Part shown: one piece after another, positions 41,319 through 49,887 of the stretch
Position numbering within the stretch: the first letter of the stretch is position 1
Layout of the letters: each line of letters opens with the position of its first letter
From: Bacteroidota bacterium
GTDB taxonomy: Bacteria > Bacteroidota > Ignavibacteria > Palsa-1295
Direction: 5' to 3'
DNA: 64,000 bases
Assembly (NCBI GenBank): GCA_021324735.1
Contig: JAJPIO010000018.1
Location: forward strand, 62,001 to 126,000
The notes under the pieces: model-generated
Told to the model about the DNA's origin: nothing
Database searches by the model: none
What the model saw: the letters and a program-made list of their open reading frames with translations, nothing else
Translations under genes and position numbers: made by a program

Positions 41319-42833
41319 TTACTGATTGAGATCGACCCAAACGCTTTTCGTCTCTGTATAGAGGTCGATCGCAGCGCGGCCTAATTCACGTCCAAAACCA
41401 CTGGCTTTGTAACCTCCGAATGGTACTGCATTATCGGTCGTAGAGATCGTATTGATCCATACTGTACCGGCTTTAATGCGCTTCGCGACGTTGTGAGCTT
41501 TTTTGACATCACGGGTCCAGATGGCAGCAGCAAGACCGAACTGCGAGTTGTTCGCCTCGCGTATTCCCTCTTCGATATCCTTAAATTTGATGACGCTGGC
41601 AACCGGACCAAAGATCTCTTCCTGAGCAACACGCATCTGATTGGTCACGCCTTCGAGAACGGTCGGCTTCATAAAATAACCCTTCGAACCGATACGCGTA
41701 CCGCCGATCGCAACGTTGGCTCCCTCCTCTTTACCGACCGCTACATAATTCAACACGCGGTTGAGATGCTCTTCCGAGATAAGAGCGCCAAGGCGCGTCT
41801 TCGGATGGAGCGGATCGCCGGCGACCATCTTCTGGGCACGACTACGAAGGACCGACATAAATGCATCGTAACCTGCCTCTTCAACGAAGATACGCGAGCC
41901 GGCCGTGCACATTTCCCCCTGATTGAAGAAAATACCTCCAAGCGCATACTTCGCAGCCGTCTCGAGGTCGGCATCTGCAAAAACAACGTTCGGAGATTTA
42001 CCGCCTAACTCCAGCGATACACGCTTGAGCGTCCCAGCCGCAGTACGCATGATCTCTTTACCTACTTCAACACTACCGGTAAAAGCGATCTTATCGATAC
42101 CAGGATTCGAGACCATCGCTGCACCCGTGGTCGGGCCAAAGCCGGTAACGACGTTAAAGACACCGGCCGGAATACCTGCTTCGAGCGTTAACTCTGCAAA
42201 GCGCAGTGCGGTAAGCGGCGTTTGCTCGGCCGGCTTGAGTACAATGGTATTACCGCATGCAAGTGCCGGAGCTACTTTCCAGGATAGCATCTGGAGCGGG
42301 AAATTCCACGGGATGATCTGCCCGCACACACCGATCGGCTCGCGGAGCGTGTAGACCAACGCCTCCCCACCTGCTGTGTTAGCGATCGTCTCTCCGGCGA
42401 TCTTCGTTGGCCAACCCGCGTAATATTCGAAGCACTCTGCGGCCTGCGGAATATCAAACTTGGAAGATTCGAAGATCGGCTTGCCGGTATCTAACGTCTC
42501 TAATTCGGAAAGCTCGTCAGCATTCTGGCGAATGAGTTCGGCCAGTTTCCACAGTGCCCGCGAACGGTCGCGAGGAGACATCTTACGCCAGGGGCTTCCA
42601 TCCTCGAACGCCTTGCGAGCAGCACGTACGGCTAACTCGACATCTTCGGTGCCCGCTTCAGCAATATCGGTGATCACCGCACCGGTTGCAGGATTGCGAG
42701 TCTCGAACGTTTTACCGCTCAAGGCATCGACAAATTCGCCGCCAATAAACAGTTTGCCCGGCTTTGGGCTTGCTTTCGATGGAGTTAATTCTACTGCAAT
42801 ATCTTCCGATGTGGCTGTTAAGGTCTCTGCCAT
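41319..42833 (-). CDS. NAD(P)-dependent aldehyde dehydrogenase
   Basis: The 504 residues follow the classical aldehyde dehydrogenase plan: PWNFPL with Asn177, SLELGGKSPNVV with Glu275, and the catalytic Cys309 in NQGEMCTAG. The sequence resembles the class 1/2 (retinal/betaine-type) group, which oxidises a wide range of aldehydes, so the substrate cannot be named. The N-terminus has a ~25-residue variable extension. It begins 8 bases after the thioredoxin-TPR gene and is probably co-transcribed. Confidence 0.93.
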   Translation of the reverse strand: MAETLTATSEDIAVELTPSKASPKPGKLFIGGEFVDALSGKTFETRNPATGAVITDIAEAGTEDVELAVRAARKAFEDGSPWRKMSPRDRSRALWKLAELIRQNADELSELETLDTGKPIFESSKFDIPQAAECFEYYAGWPTKIAGETIANTAGGEALVYTLREPIGVCGQIIPWNFPLQMLSWKVAPALACGNTIVLKPAEQTPLTALRFAELTLEAGIPAGVFNVVTGFGPTTGAAMVSNPGIDKIAFTGSVEVGKEIMRTAAGTLKRVSLELGGKSPNVVFADADLETAAKYALGGIFFNQGEMCTAGSRIFVEEAGYDAFMSVLRSRAQKMVAGDPLHPKTRLGALISEEHLNRVLNYVAVGKEEGANVAIGGTRIGSKGYFMKPTVLEGVTNQMRVAQEEIFGPVASVIKFKDIEEGIREANNSQFGLAAAIWTRDVKKAHNVAKRIKAGTVWINTISTTDNAVPFGGYKASGFGRELGRAAIDLYTETKSVWVDLNQ

Positions 42834-42841
42834 GTATAGTA

Positions 42842-44044
42842 CTATGGTTTGCTTTGTTCCGATGACTGGCTCGGCGCAGATTCGGCCTGAGCTTTTAACT
42901 TTTTATAATAACCGATCTGCTCTTCGAAATAATGCTTATCGTCCTTCGAACGAGCATAGCTGATCGCTGTTTCTTCATCGCGAATCGCATCCTGGAAACG
43001 GTGCATTCGCCCATACACTAAGGCTCGTGTATCGTAAAAATTTGGATTCCTTCCGTTCTTCCCGATCGCCTCATTGATGAGGGACAACGCATGGTCCATA
43101 TCGCCGGTCTTATAATTTGCAAGGCTCCATGCGTAGTCGTTGAACACCTCGGGATCGCGGCCGTGGGTAAACTCGATAATACGATCGTACATCGCCGAAA
43201 CGCTATCGATCTTCTTGCCACTTTCGTAGCGCTCCAGCATATTTTGCAGAAGCTCGAGATGAAGAAGACTATCTTCCCTGGAATGTCCCAGTGAGGCAAT
43301 CAAAGCTTCTGTGGGAGCGGTATTGCCTTCGACCGCTAACCGCGTATTGGCATACCTGATAGCTGCCCGGCGAGCCACCGTCGGATATAATGTATTAACG
43401 CTTAATACCTTCAGGTGGTAGAGAACGCTGTCATACTTCGAGCGCTCCTGGAACATGTCGATCAGCCGTTCGCGTAACTCGATGCTGGACGTATCCTGCC
43501 AGAACTTCTCGTCAAGGCTCGCAAGTGTGTTGCGGCCTTCCAGTATTTCCTGTAGTCGGTTCTGGATCGCCTTTGCCGTCAAATTCTGGGGAAAAGGAAT
43601 GCGCTCGATCTCCTTTTTATCAAGTCCGATAACGATGATCGTAGGGCGCAGAACGATGTGATAATCCTTTTCAAGGCCGCTCAGGCGCCAGCCCAGGTTG
43701 CGAAGGCTATCCAAGCCAACTGATGGTGGCGGATCGACCGCAAAATCATTTATCGCAGGCTCGAAACGCTTTTTAATAAAAACCCTAAGCTCTTTACTTT
43801 CAATAACTTCTTTGGCGAGCTTTATGCTGTTGGTGTCAACTAGGTCGAGGTCGAATACCAGAGTGGGCTTCCCAGATTCAGACGATAGCACAACCGCGTC
43901 ATCCCACATCGTCTGGAAAGGAAACTGATAATGCAGACGTGGCGTGGCGCTCGTTTCAGAGCCCATCGGCAGTTGCTGACTATGAACAGACGCGGCAATT
44001 AGCCCAAAGCCAAGGGCTACGGCGACAATAAGAAAAATACGCAG
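42842..44044 (-). CDS. Secreted thioredoxin-fold/TPR protein, probable non-ATG start
   Basis: The first ATG (43966) gives 374 residues, but the open frame continues upstream, and the 26 codons to a CTG at 44044 read MRIFLIVAVALGFGLIAASVHSQQLP (first residue from CTG), an excellent signal peptide. No ATG, GTG or TTG precedes it before the upstream TGA. The protein has an N-terminal thioredoxin-like domain (KPTLVFDLDLVDTNS; no CxxC visible) and a C-terminal half with helical repeats of TPR type (DPEVFNDYAWSLANYKTGDMDHALSLI and NPNFYDTRALVYGRMHRFQDAI). A periplasmic role is inferred. Confidence 0.75.
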   Translation of the reverse strand: MRIFLIVAVALGFGLIAASVHSQQLPMGSETSATPRLHYQFPFQTMWDDAVVLSSESGKPTLVFDLDLVDTNSIKLAKEVIESKELRVFIKKRFEPAINDFAVDPPPSVGLDSLRNLGWRLSGLEKDYHIVLRPTIIVIGLDKKEIERIPFPQNLTAKAIQNRLQEILEGRNTLASLDEKFWQDTSSIELRERLIDMFQERSKYDSVLYHLKVLSVNTLYPTVARRAAIRYANTRLAVEGNTAPTEALIASLGHSREDSLLHLELLQNMLERYESGKKIDSVSAMYDRIIEFTHGRDPEVFNDYAWSLANYKTGDMDHALSLINEAIGKNGRNPNFYDTRALVYGRMHRFQDAIRDEETAISYARSKDDKHYFEEQIGYYKKLKAQAESAPSQSSEQSKP

Positions 44045-44110
44045 GAGTGTGGTTGACCGTTCGATAGGCCTAAGAACACATAAGATGGCTCAGCGTTTCC
44101 AGAATGGGAA

Positions 44111-45013
44111 TTAGTCCCTGCTTCTTCCCTTGCGGACACGATCGATCATATACTCCGGAAAGCCGGCAGTTCGAAGGTTATCTTCCGAGGTCGCCGCATT
44201 GAACATGAGATGTAATAATTCAGTGGTCATTCCCATGCTGCTGAAACCGCCATCCAGGAAGAGGTTCTGCATCGTTACTCGGCGGGTAAGATCGCTAAGG
44301 AGGGTTACCACATAATCGCCACAATCCTCTGCGGTTGCATTGCCGAGGGGGGCAAGAAGATTGGCATACTCATACATCTTATCGAAATCATCGATGCCGG
44401 CACCGGCCCGTGTAGGGGTGGGGCTTTGGCTCACCGTATTAACTCGAATTCGCTTTTCGCCGAGGCGAGCGCCGAAACTACGAGCAACGGATTCAAGCAG
44501 AGCCTTCGCATCGGCCATATCGGCGTAGGTCGTAAACGAACGCTGGGCAGCGACATAGCTTAAGGCCACGATGCTCGCCTCATCTGACAGCGCATCCTGT
44601 GCGAGCGCTCCATGAATCAGCCGATGCAAGGAAAGGCCACTCACGTCCAGCGTCTTTAGAAACCAGTCATACTTCGAATTTTCATAGGCGAGGCCTTTGC
44701 GAATGTTCTGGGACATTCCGACCGAGTGAACGAAGAAATCGAGCTTACCCAGCTTTGCTTTTGCTTCTTCGAAGCAAGCAGAGATCTCTTCGCTATTCGA
44801 GACATCGCACGCGATGAGTGGAACATTGCCGAGCAGCTTCGCTAGTTCTTTCGGCTGCCCGACGCGCAACGCGACGGCGACATTGCTGATCGCGAGCTGA
44901 GCGCCTTCGCGATGAGCGGCGAGCGCGATCTGCCAGCCGAGACTGGTTTCGTCCAGCGGACCAAAAATTATCCCCTTCTTTCCTTCTAATAAACCGTATG
45001 ACTTCTTGGCCAT
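44111..45013 (-). CDS. fabI: Enoyl-[ACP] reductase FabI-like protein
   Basis: The 300-residue SDR-fold protein has the cofactor pattern GPLDETSLGWQIALAAHREGAQLAIS (18-43), typical of FabI. The active-site tyrosines are Tyr153 and Tyr163, with Tyr163-x6-Lys170. IRVNTVSQSPTPTRAG and MQNLFLDGGFSSMG follow. It should reduce enoyl-ACP in the last step of fatty acid elongation. The sequence is longer than E. coli FabI (262 residues) at the C-terminus, as in Bacteroidota and Chlorobi forms. It is part of the leftward run of genes here. Confidence 0.92.
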   Translation of the reverse strand: MAKKSYGLLEGKKGIIFGPLDETSLGWQIALAAHREGAQLAISNVAVALRVGQPKELAKLLGNVPLIACDVSNSEEISACFEEAKAKLGKLDFFVHSVGMSQNIRKGLAYENSKYDWFLKTLDVSGLSLHRLIHGALAQDALSDEASIVALSYVAAQRSFTTYADMADAKALLESVARSFGARLGEKRIRVNTVSQSPTPTRAGAGIDDFDKMYEYANLLAPLGNATAEDCGDYVVTLLSDLTRRVTMQNLFLDGGFSSMGMTTELLHLMFNAATSEDNLRTAGFPEYMIDRVRKGRSRD

Positions 45014-45068
45014 GATCTATCGCAATCGTTTGACGACTAATGGTAACAACAATACTACTCGATAAGAT

Positions 45069-46325
45069 TTAGGGCTTCGGCTGAATTTCAAACTCGTGGA
45101 AGACAAGCCCCGTAAGCAGCTTCGGATAAAAGTAGGTCGTCTTCTGCGGCATATATTCACCTCGATTGACGACCGCTTTTAATTCGCTGGGGCGGACCGA
45201 TCGGAGCAGGAATGCGGCATTCCAATTCTGACTTTCTTCGAGTTCGTCCAATTCACGAAATGTATGGGGATACAGCAAATTCCGTCGTTCGTCAATCGTG
45301 GTACGTGAGAGGCCCACCATCGGTATCAAGATCTCTTCTTCCAACCGAGTGGCAGTAAGCTCTTTCTCTCTTTTGCTGGTAGGCTCCAGATCGCTTACCA
45401 GCACCCATTTCGGATCGTCCGGAAATTCGATCAGCGTCACTGTGGATTCATCCCGTTCGAGCACCGCCACGCCCTCTTCACGGGAAGAGAATGGCGTCAG
45501 TTCAAACTTCTCTTTTAATCGCTCCAAAAGCTGGTATTGGTCGAAACCGGCAAGACCCTCCAATAAGCGATGCGTTGGCAGAATTACAGCGCCTTCCGAT
45601 TCCAGATTCGAAATGAACATCATGATATAGCCGGCCCCGGCGATATCCTGATGCTGTTCATAAAATTGCCGGGCCGTTTTGAAACGGTGATGACCATCAG
45701 CAATGATTATCTTACTCGGCGCAACGATCTTTTGAATTCGGTCCGCGGCCAACGTATCATCCAAACGCCAGAGGATGTGACGCACCGTTTGGCCATTCTC
45801 CAAGTGCTCGTCGACATCCATAAGCGGTGCATAGGCCGTTGCAATTTCGAGCGTCTGATCGAAGAATAGCGTCGGGTCGGAAACGAGCCCAAAGATCGGT
45901 GAGAAATTCGCATGGGTGTGTGCCATGAGCTCGAACCGATCGCGGATCGGCCCGGCATGCGTCCGCTCGTGCGGAAGCACTTGCTTTACGGAATCAGGAG
46001 CAAGGCTCAGCCGGCCCAGTACACCGGTACGGGTGATCTGTCCCCCTTCGGGCTTATCGAATATCTGATGGTAAACATAATACGCCGGCCGCTCTTCGCG
46101 AATAAGTATCTTCTCGTTCTTCCAGGCCTCGAAATTCCTTGCGGCGCTGGTATAGGGGTCCGCATCCCTATTGAATTCAAGGCGGATCACGTTGTGAGGA
46201 TCGCGTTCGTACAGTACATCGCGAAATTCCGAGCTAATAACGTCGTATGGAGGAGAGGTAACGTTATCGGCGCGGACCGTTGAAGGATTGTATCGCGTGC
46301 CGATAAACGGAAGAAACTCTGGCAT
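45069..46325 (-). CDS. DUF1015 family protein
   Basis: The 418 residues match DUF1015: PFIGTRYNPSTV at the N-terminus, TSPPYDVIS near residue 24, QVLPHERTHAGPIRDRFELM near 117 and the signature IIIADGHHRFKTARQFYEQH near 205. The conserved His-rich motif is typical. The family is widespread in bacteria and archaea and is often described as a SerK-like/ParB-type fold, but the reaction is uncertain here. It is cytoplasmic, with no signal peptide. It lies between fabI and era in the leftward run. Confidence 0.88.
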   Translation of the reverse strand: MPEFLPFIGTRYNPSTVRADNVTSPPYDVISSEFRDVLYERDPHNVIRLEFNRDADPYTSAARNFEAWKNEKILIREERPAYYVYHQIFDKPEGGQITRTGVLGRLSLAPDSVKQVLPHERTHAGPIRDRFELMAHTHANFSPIFGLVSDPTLFFDQTLEIATAYAPLMDVDEHLENGQTVRHILWRLDDTLAADRIQKIVAPSKIIIADGHHRFKTARQFYEQHQDIAGAGYIMMFISNLESEGAVILPTHRLLEGLAGFDQYQLLERLKEKFELTPFSSREEGVAVLERDESTVTLIEFPDDPKWVLVSDLEPTSKREKELTATRLEEEILIPMVGLSRTTIDERRNLLYPHTFRELDELEESQNWNAAFLLRSVRPSELKAVVNRGEYMPQKTTYFYPKLLTGLVFHEFEIQPKP

Positions 46326-46385
46326 GAAACGATCTGCGTTTTATGGTCTCAAGAAGCTGCTTCTGCGAGCGAAAAGATAGCTCTT

Positions 46386-47306
46386 TCAGGACGATGCGTT
46401 GTACCCTAATTCTTTTAAAGCTGGCTTACTATTACGCCAATCTTTCTTCGTCCTGACATGAAGTTCGAGGTAAACAGGCTGTTCCAGAAAGCGTTCGATC
46501 TCTTTGCGGGCACGTTCTCCTAACGTTTTAAGGGCTGTTCCACTTTTACCAATGAGGATAGACTTTTGCGAATCTCGCTCGACGATTATTTCGGCATTCA
46601 CGAACCACTTCCCTTTCGTTCGCTCCTTGAACTCACGGATCTCCACTTCCGTAGAATACGGTATCTCGTCGCGGAATTTATGAAAGACCGTCTCACGAAT
46701 AAGCTCTCCGACGAAAAAGCGGTTGTTCTTATCGCTTAATTGATCGGTATCGTAGAACGGCTGCGAACCGGGAAGATATTTACGAAGCGTGGTAACGAGT
46801 TCTTTCAAGTTGTAACGCTTGGTAGAGGAAAGAGGGACGATCTCTTTGAATTCCGGTTGCTCACCATAATGCTGTAAGAGCGGTAACAAGTCCTTCTTAT
46901 TCTTGATGAGGTCCGTCTTAGAAAGGGCCAGCACGATCGGCTTATTGCCGGCCACTTTCAGATAATCCTTCCACTCTTTCGGCAGCGCTCGTTCGAATGG
47001 TTGATTTGCTTCCGCTAACACAAGAACAACATCGGCGTCCGCGAAGGATTTTGAAACTTCCGCCAGCATCGCCTTATGTAAGAGCGTTGTTGGCCGCGGC
47101 ATGATACCGGGAGTATCGAGAAAGATTATTTGCTCCGAATCGGAAGAAAAAATACCGAGTACTTGCTTACGGGTGGTCTGTGGCTTGCGGGAAACAATGG
47201 AAAGCTTCGTGCCCAATAACGCATTCATCAGCGTTGATTTACCGGCGTTCGGCACTCCAACGATCGCGCAATATCCAGCCTTGAATTCAGGTTTAGCGGC
47301 GTCCAA
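46386..47306 (-). CDS. era: GTPase Era
   Basis: The 306 residues contain the N-terminal G domain with GVPNAGKST (17-25), the G3 motif DTPG near 67 and the G4 motif SKTD near 128. A C-terminal KH RNA-binding domain (ILIGKSGTALKTLGERARKEIERFLEQPVYLELHVRTKKDWR) follows. Era binds 16S rRNA and helps mature the 30S subunit. Length is normal. It starts 23 bases downstream of a solute-binding lipoprotein, so it may be carried by the porU-led transcript. Confidence 0.97.
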   Translation of the reverse strand: MDAAKPEFKAGYCAIVGVPNAGKSTLMNALLGTKLSIVSRKPQTTRKQVLGIFSSDSEQIIFLDTPGIMPRPTTLLHKAMLAEVSKSFADADVVLVLAEANQPFERALPKEWKDYLKVAGNKPIVLALSKTDLIKNKKDLLPLLQHYGEQPEFKEIVPLSSTKRYNLKELVTTLRKYLPGSQPFYDTDQLSDKNNRFFVGELIRETVFHKFRDEIPYSTEVEIREFKERTKGKWFVNAEIIVERDSQKSILIGKSGTALKTLGERARKEIERFLEQPVYLELHVRTKKDWRNSKPALKELGYNASS

Positions 47307-47329
47307 TCTTTTTTACTCTAATATCGTAA

Positions 47330-48553
47330 CTACGGTTGTTTCATTCGCTCTTCCGTACGGCGTTGCATGCTTGCCATCGCTTCTTCCGGCGTCTCCTGTT
47401 TATACAGTGCTTTCGAGACCTCATCTTCAATGATCGCTTCGACATCGAGCCACTGCGGGATGACAGGCGTCATACGTGCGTGCTGAAGCTGGGCCGTAAA
47501 CACATTTCCTTCTCTTCGGTGCAAATAAAATGTATCCGACTGCGAGCGAACATCAGCAGGATACTCATTCACCTTTCGGGCAAAGGCAAGCTCGTTCTGC
47601 GGTCGCGTGATATATTCCAGGAATATCGTTGCCTCACGTTTCATAGCGCTGTGACCATTAATGGCAAGATATTCTCCGCCCGCGAAGGACTCGCCAACGT
47701 GACCATTATTCCCCGGAAATAATACCGTATGCCATTTGAACGGTGCTTTCTCTAATCGAGGCAATAGCCAGGAGCCGCTGAACCACATTCCGAGTTTGCC
47801 CCGCACAAACGCATCATCGAGATTTTTCTGCGTCTCCATCTCGCCCCAGTTTAGCTGATCCACATAATACCGGAGTGCCTCGACGTTTTGCGGAAGGTTC
47901 ATCGTTGGGCGGCCAACGCTATCGAATAATTCACCTCCCGTGGACCAGACATACGGCAAGAACTTCTTGTAGAGGCGATGTTGGTCCGGCCCGTTGATTC
48001 CACAACCGTATGCAGTGCCCGTCGCCTGAATGGTGCTACAGAGAGCTCGCATGCCATTCCAATCGACCGAAGCAAACGCCGTATCGCCCTTTACATGTGC
48101 GGCCAGATCGTCGTTGACGAACATGACTCGTGTATCCAACAGCCAGGGCACAGCGTAGTAATGCCCCTGCCACATCCCCGGTGCAAGCGAATATACCGGA
48201 GCATTTTGAAAACGAGGGACGATCTCGTGATTCGAATCCAGCCCTTGCAGGACGCCGCTGGCAGAAAATTGTGCTACCCAATCGCTTCCCAATTCTAATA
48301 CGTCCGGCGCTGTTTCGGAATTGAATCCGACCATAAGCTTCGTCTTACCGTCCGACCAGCTAAGCTCGGTAACTTCGACCGGAATCTCTGGATGCTCGCG
48401 ATGAAATCCGGCGAGGAGCGTGTCCATAAAGGCTCGTTGTGCAGGCTCGGACCAAAAATGAGAGAATCGCAATACGCCGGGCTCGATGCCGCGGTTGCAA
48501 CCACTCAAGAGTACGCCAGCCGTTACGAGTGCAAAAAGAAATCGGCGGCCCAT
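47330..48553 (-). CDS. Solute-binding lipoprotein (ABC transporter family 1 type)
   Basis: The 407 residues start with a lipoprotein signal (MGRRFLFALVTAGVLLSGC, Cys19). The rest has the family 1 extracellular binding fold: VLRFSHFWSEPAQRAFMDTLLAGFHREHPEIPVEVTEL, APDVLELGSDWVAQFSASGVL and LDDAFVRGKLGMWFSGSWLL. Such proteins bind sugars or oligosaccharides for ABC import. No permease or ATPase gene lies nearby, so it is an orphan here. It lies 4 bases after the SLBB gene. Confidence 0.9.
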   Translation of the reverse strand: MGRRFLFALVTAGVLLSGCNRGIEPGVLRFSHFWSEPAQRAFMDTLLAGFHREHPEIPVEVTELSWSDGKTKLMVGFNSETAPDVLELGSDWVAQFSASGVLQGLDSNHEIVPRFQNAPVYSLAPGMWQGHYYAVPWLLDTRVMFVNDDLAAHVKGDTAFASVDWNGMRALCSTIQATGTAYGCGINGPDQHRLYKKFLPYVWSTGGELFDSVGRPTMNLPQNVEALRYYVDQLNWGEMETQKNLDDAFVRGKLGMWFSGSWLLPRLEKAPFKWHTVLFPGNNGHVGESFAGGEYLAINGHSAMKREATIFLEYITRPQNELAFARKVNEYPADVRSQSDTFYLHRREGNVFTAQLQHARMTPVIPQWLDVEAIIEDEVSKALYKQETPEEAMASMQRRTEERMKQP

Positions 48554-48557
48554 AGGA

Positions 48558-49085
48558 TTACTTCGTCGTAAACGAAATAAAATTGATGAGAGCGGTAATG
48601 ATCACCATAATATTGGTGATGATCCCGATCGCCTGAAAGAAGACATCGAGCGCACGACCGCTTACAATGATCGTGTCGCCAGGCTCCAAGAGCGGATTTT
48701 GTGAGAGATCACCGTTATCCCGATATGCTTCGAGGTTATACATCTCAACACGTTTCTCTGCTGCGGTATCCGCATGCACGATACGAATATCCACTAAACG
48801 TGCCTGAGCGGTCGGGCCGCCAGCAAAGCTGAGCAATTCAACGAGCGATGTCGAACCCGGCACCCGGTAATGCCCCGGCGCATTCACGAATCCCCATAGG
48901 TTAACGTCGATCTGTATTTCTCCGCCGCGCATCACGTTAAAGATCGGCATGTTCGGCGTTGAGGGATTAAGCGGCTGACTGGCACCGGTACCGGTGCTTC
49001 CAGAAGACGACGGTCCGCGTTGTGCAAGGGCATTACCGCCTGCACTAACGAGGAGAACGAAGAACAAAATGGCGAAATATCTCAT
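48558..49085 (-). CDS. SLBB-domain membrane protein (polysaccharide export-like)
   Basis: The ATG at 49083-49085 gives 175 residues, MRYFAILFFVLLVSAGGNALAQ being a signal peptide; upstream in-frame starts are less likely. An SLBB-type segment follows (NLWGFVNAPGHYRVPGSTSLVELLSFAGGP and NPLLEPGDTIIVSG, residues ~65-145), then a hydrophobic C-terminal segment (FQAIGIITNIMVIITALINFI). The protein is shorter than Wza-type exporters and has no lipid Cys. It could be a small accessory or pore-related export protein. It sits between the FN3 lipoprotein and the solute-binding lipoprotein. Confidence 0.83.
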   Translation of the reverse strand: MRYFAILFFVLLVSAGGNALAQRGPSSSGSTGTGASQPLNPSTPNMPIFNVMRGGEIQIDVNLWGFVNAPGHYRVPGSTSLVELLSFAGGPTAQARLVDIRIVHADTAAEKRVEMYNLEAYRDNGDLSQNPLLEPGDTIIVSGRALDVFFQAIGIITNIMVIITALINFISFTTK

Positions 49086-49116
49086 CGGAGCGAGAATGCG
49101 CATACGCGAATATACG

Positions 49117-49887
49117 CTATGGCGTAATGCTGAACATCGACCACGGTGAAGTAGAGCCGCCATACGGAGCCACACGCTTCACTCTCCATTGATAGGGCAC
49201 ACCCTGTTCGAGCGGCGTTGCCGTAAGCGGATACTCCATGGTAATAGTGCTCTGAAAATCACTGAGAACGGAATCCCACACGAACTGCTGATTATCCAAC
49301 CGTTGAACGATCAGGTGGAATCTGCCGCCATTGTCCGGATCAAGCCATCGAAATTGCAGTGGCGAACCGTTGAGATTTACAACTTGTCCTGCGCTCGGAA
49401 AGAGCGGCTGATCACGATCGAAATAGGTAAACGATGTTGTAATATCGACCGGCGTGGGCTTGCTATAATGCAAATTGTTAGATGGCGAGCGATAGAATGC
49501 CTGCAACTGATACCAATAGGTGGCACCCGCGACAATACCGGTCGTATCTTTAAAGGACGTTGCAAGTGGTTCGATCAGTTGATTACTCGACTCCAGTTGT
49601 GCCACTGTCGTTCGATGAGCTAATAAGCCGTCAGCATCCACCGTTGAATCGTTGATCGAACGATATAATACATATCCACTGGTATTGCCACTGGTATCTG
49701 CCTTCCACTCGATCACGATGGCATTCTGAGGCCCTACATCGGCATAAATGCGATGATCAACCGGATCGGTGATCTTTCCTGCATCCATAAACGATGGTTG
49801 TGGAGGCGTGATCTGTGGCTCGGGCGGAGCACTGCACGCTTCCACCAGCAGAAGCACCAACATCATTGCTCTGAAAGGTTTATTCAC
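49117..49887 (-). CDS. Fibronectin type III-like lipoprotein
   Basis: The 256 residues start MNKPFRAMMLVLLLVEAC, a lipoprotein signal with Cys18, followed by a Pro-rich stretch. Two Ig/FN3-like beta domains follow: IVIEWKADTSGNTSGYVLYRS ... ATYWYQLQAF and PLQFRWLDPDNGGRFHLIVQRL ... VPYQWRVKRVAPYGG. The pattern is typical of surface lipoproteins of the T9SS lineage. Its ATG overlaps the porV stop by eight bases, so it is probably translated from the same message. A surface or periplasmic role next to PorV is inferred. Confidence 0.85.
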   Translation of the reverse strand: MNKPFRAMMLVLLLVEACSAPPEPQITPPQPSFMDAGKITDPVDHRIYADVGPQNAIVIEWKADTSGNTSGYVLYRSINDSTVDADGLLAHRTTVAQLESSNQLIEPLATSFKDTTGIVAGATYWYQLQAFYRSPSNNLHYSKPTPVDITTSFTYFDRDQPLFPSAGQVVNLNGSPLQFRWLDPDNGGRFHLIVQRLDNQQFVWDSVLSDFQSTITMEYPLTATPLEQGVPYQWRVKRVAPYGGSTSPWSMFSITP

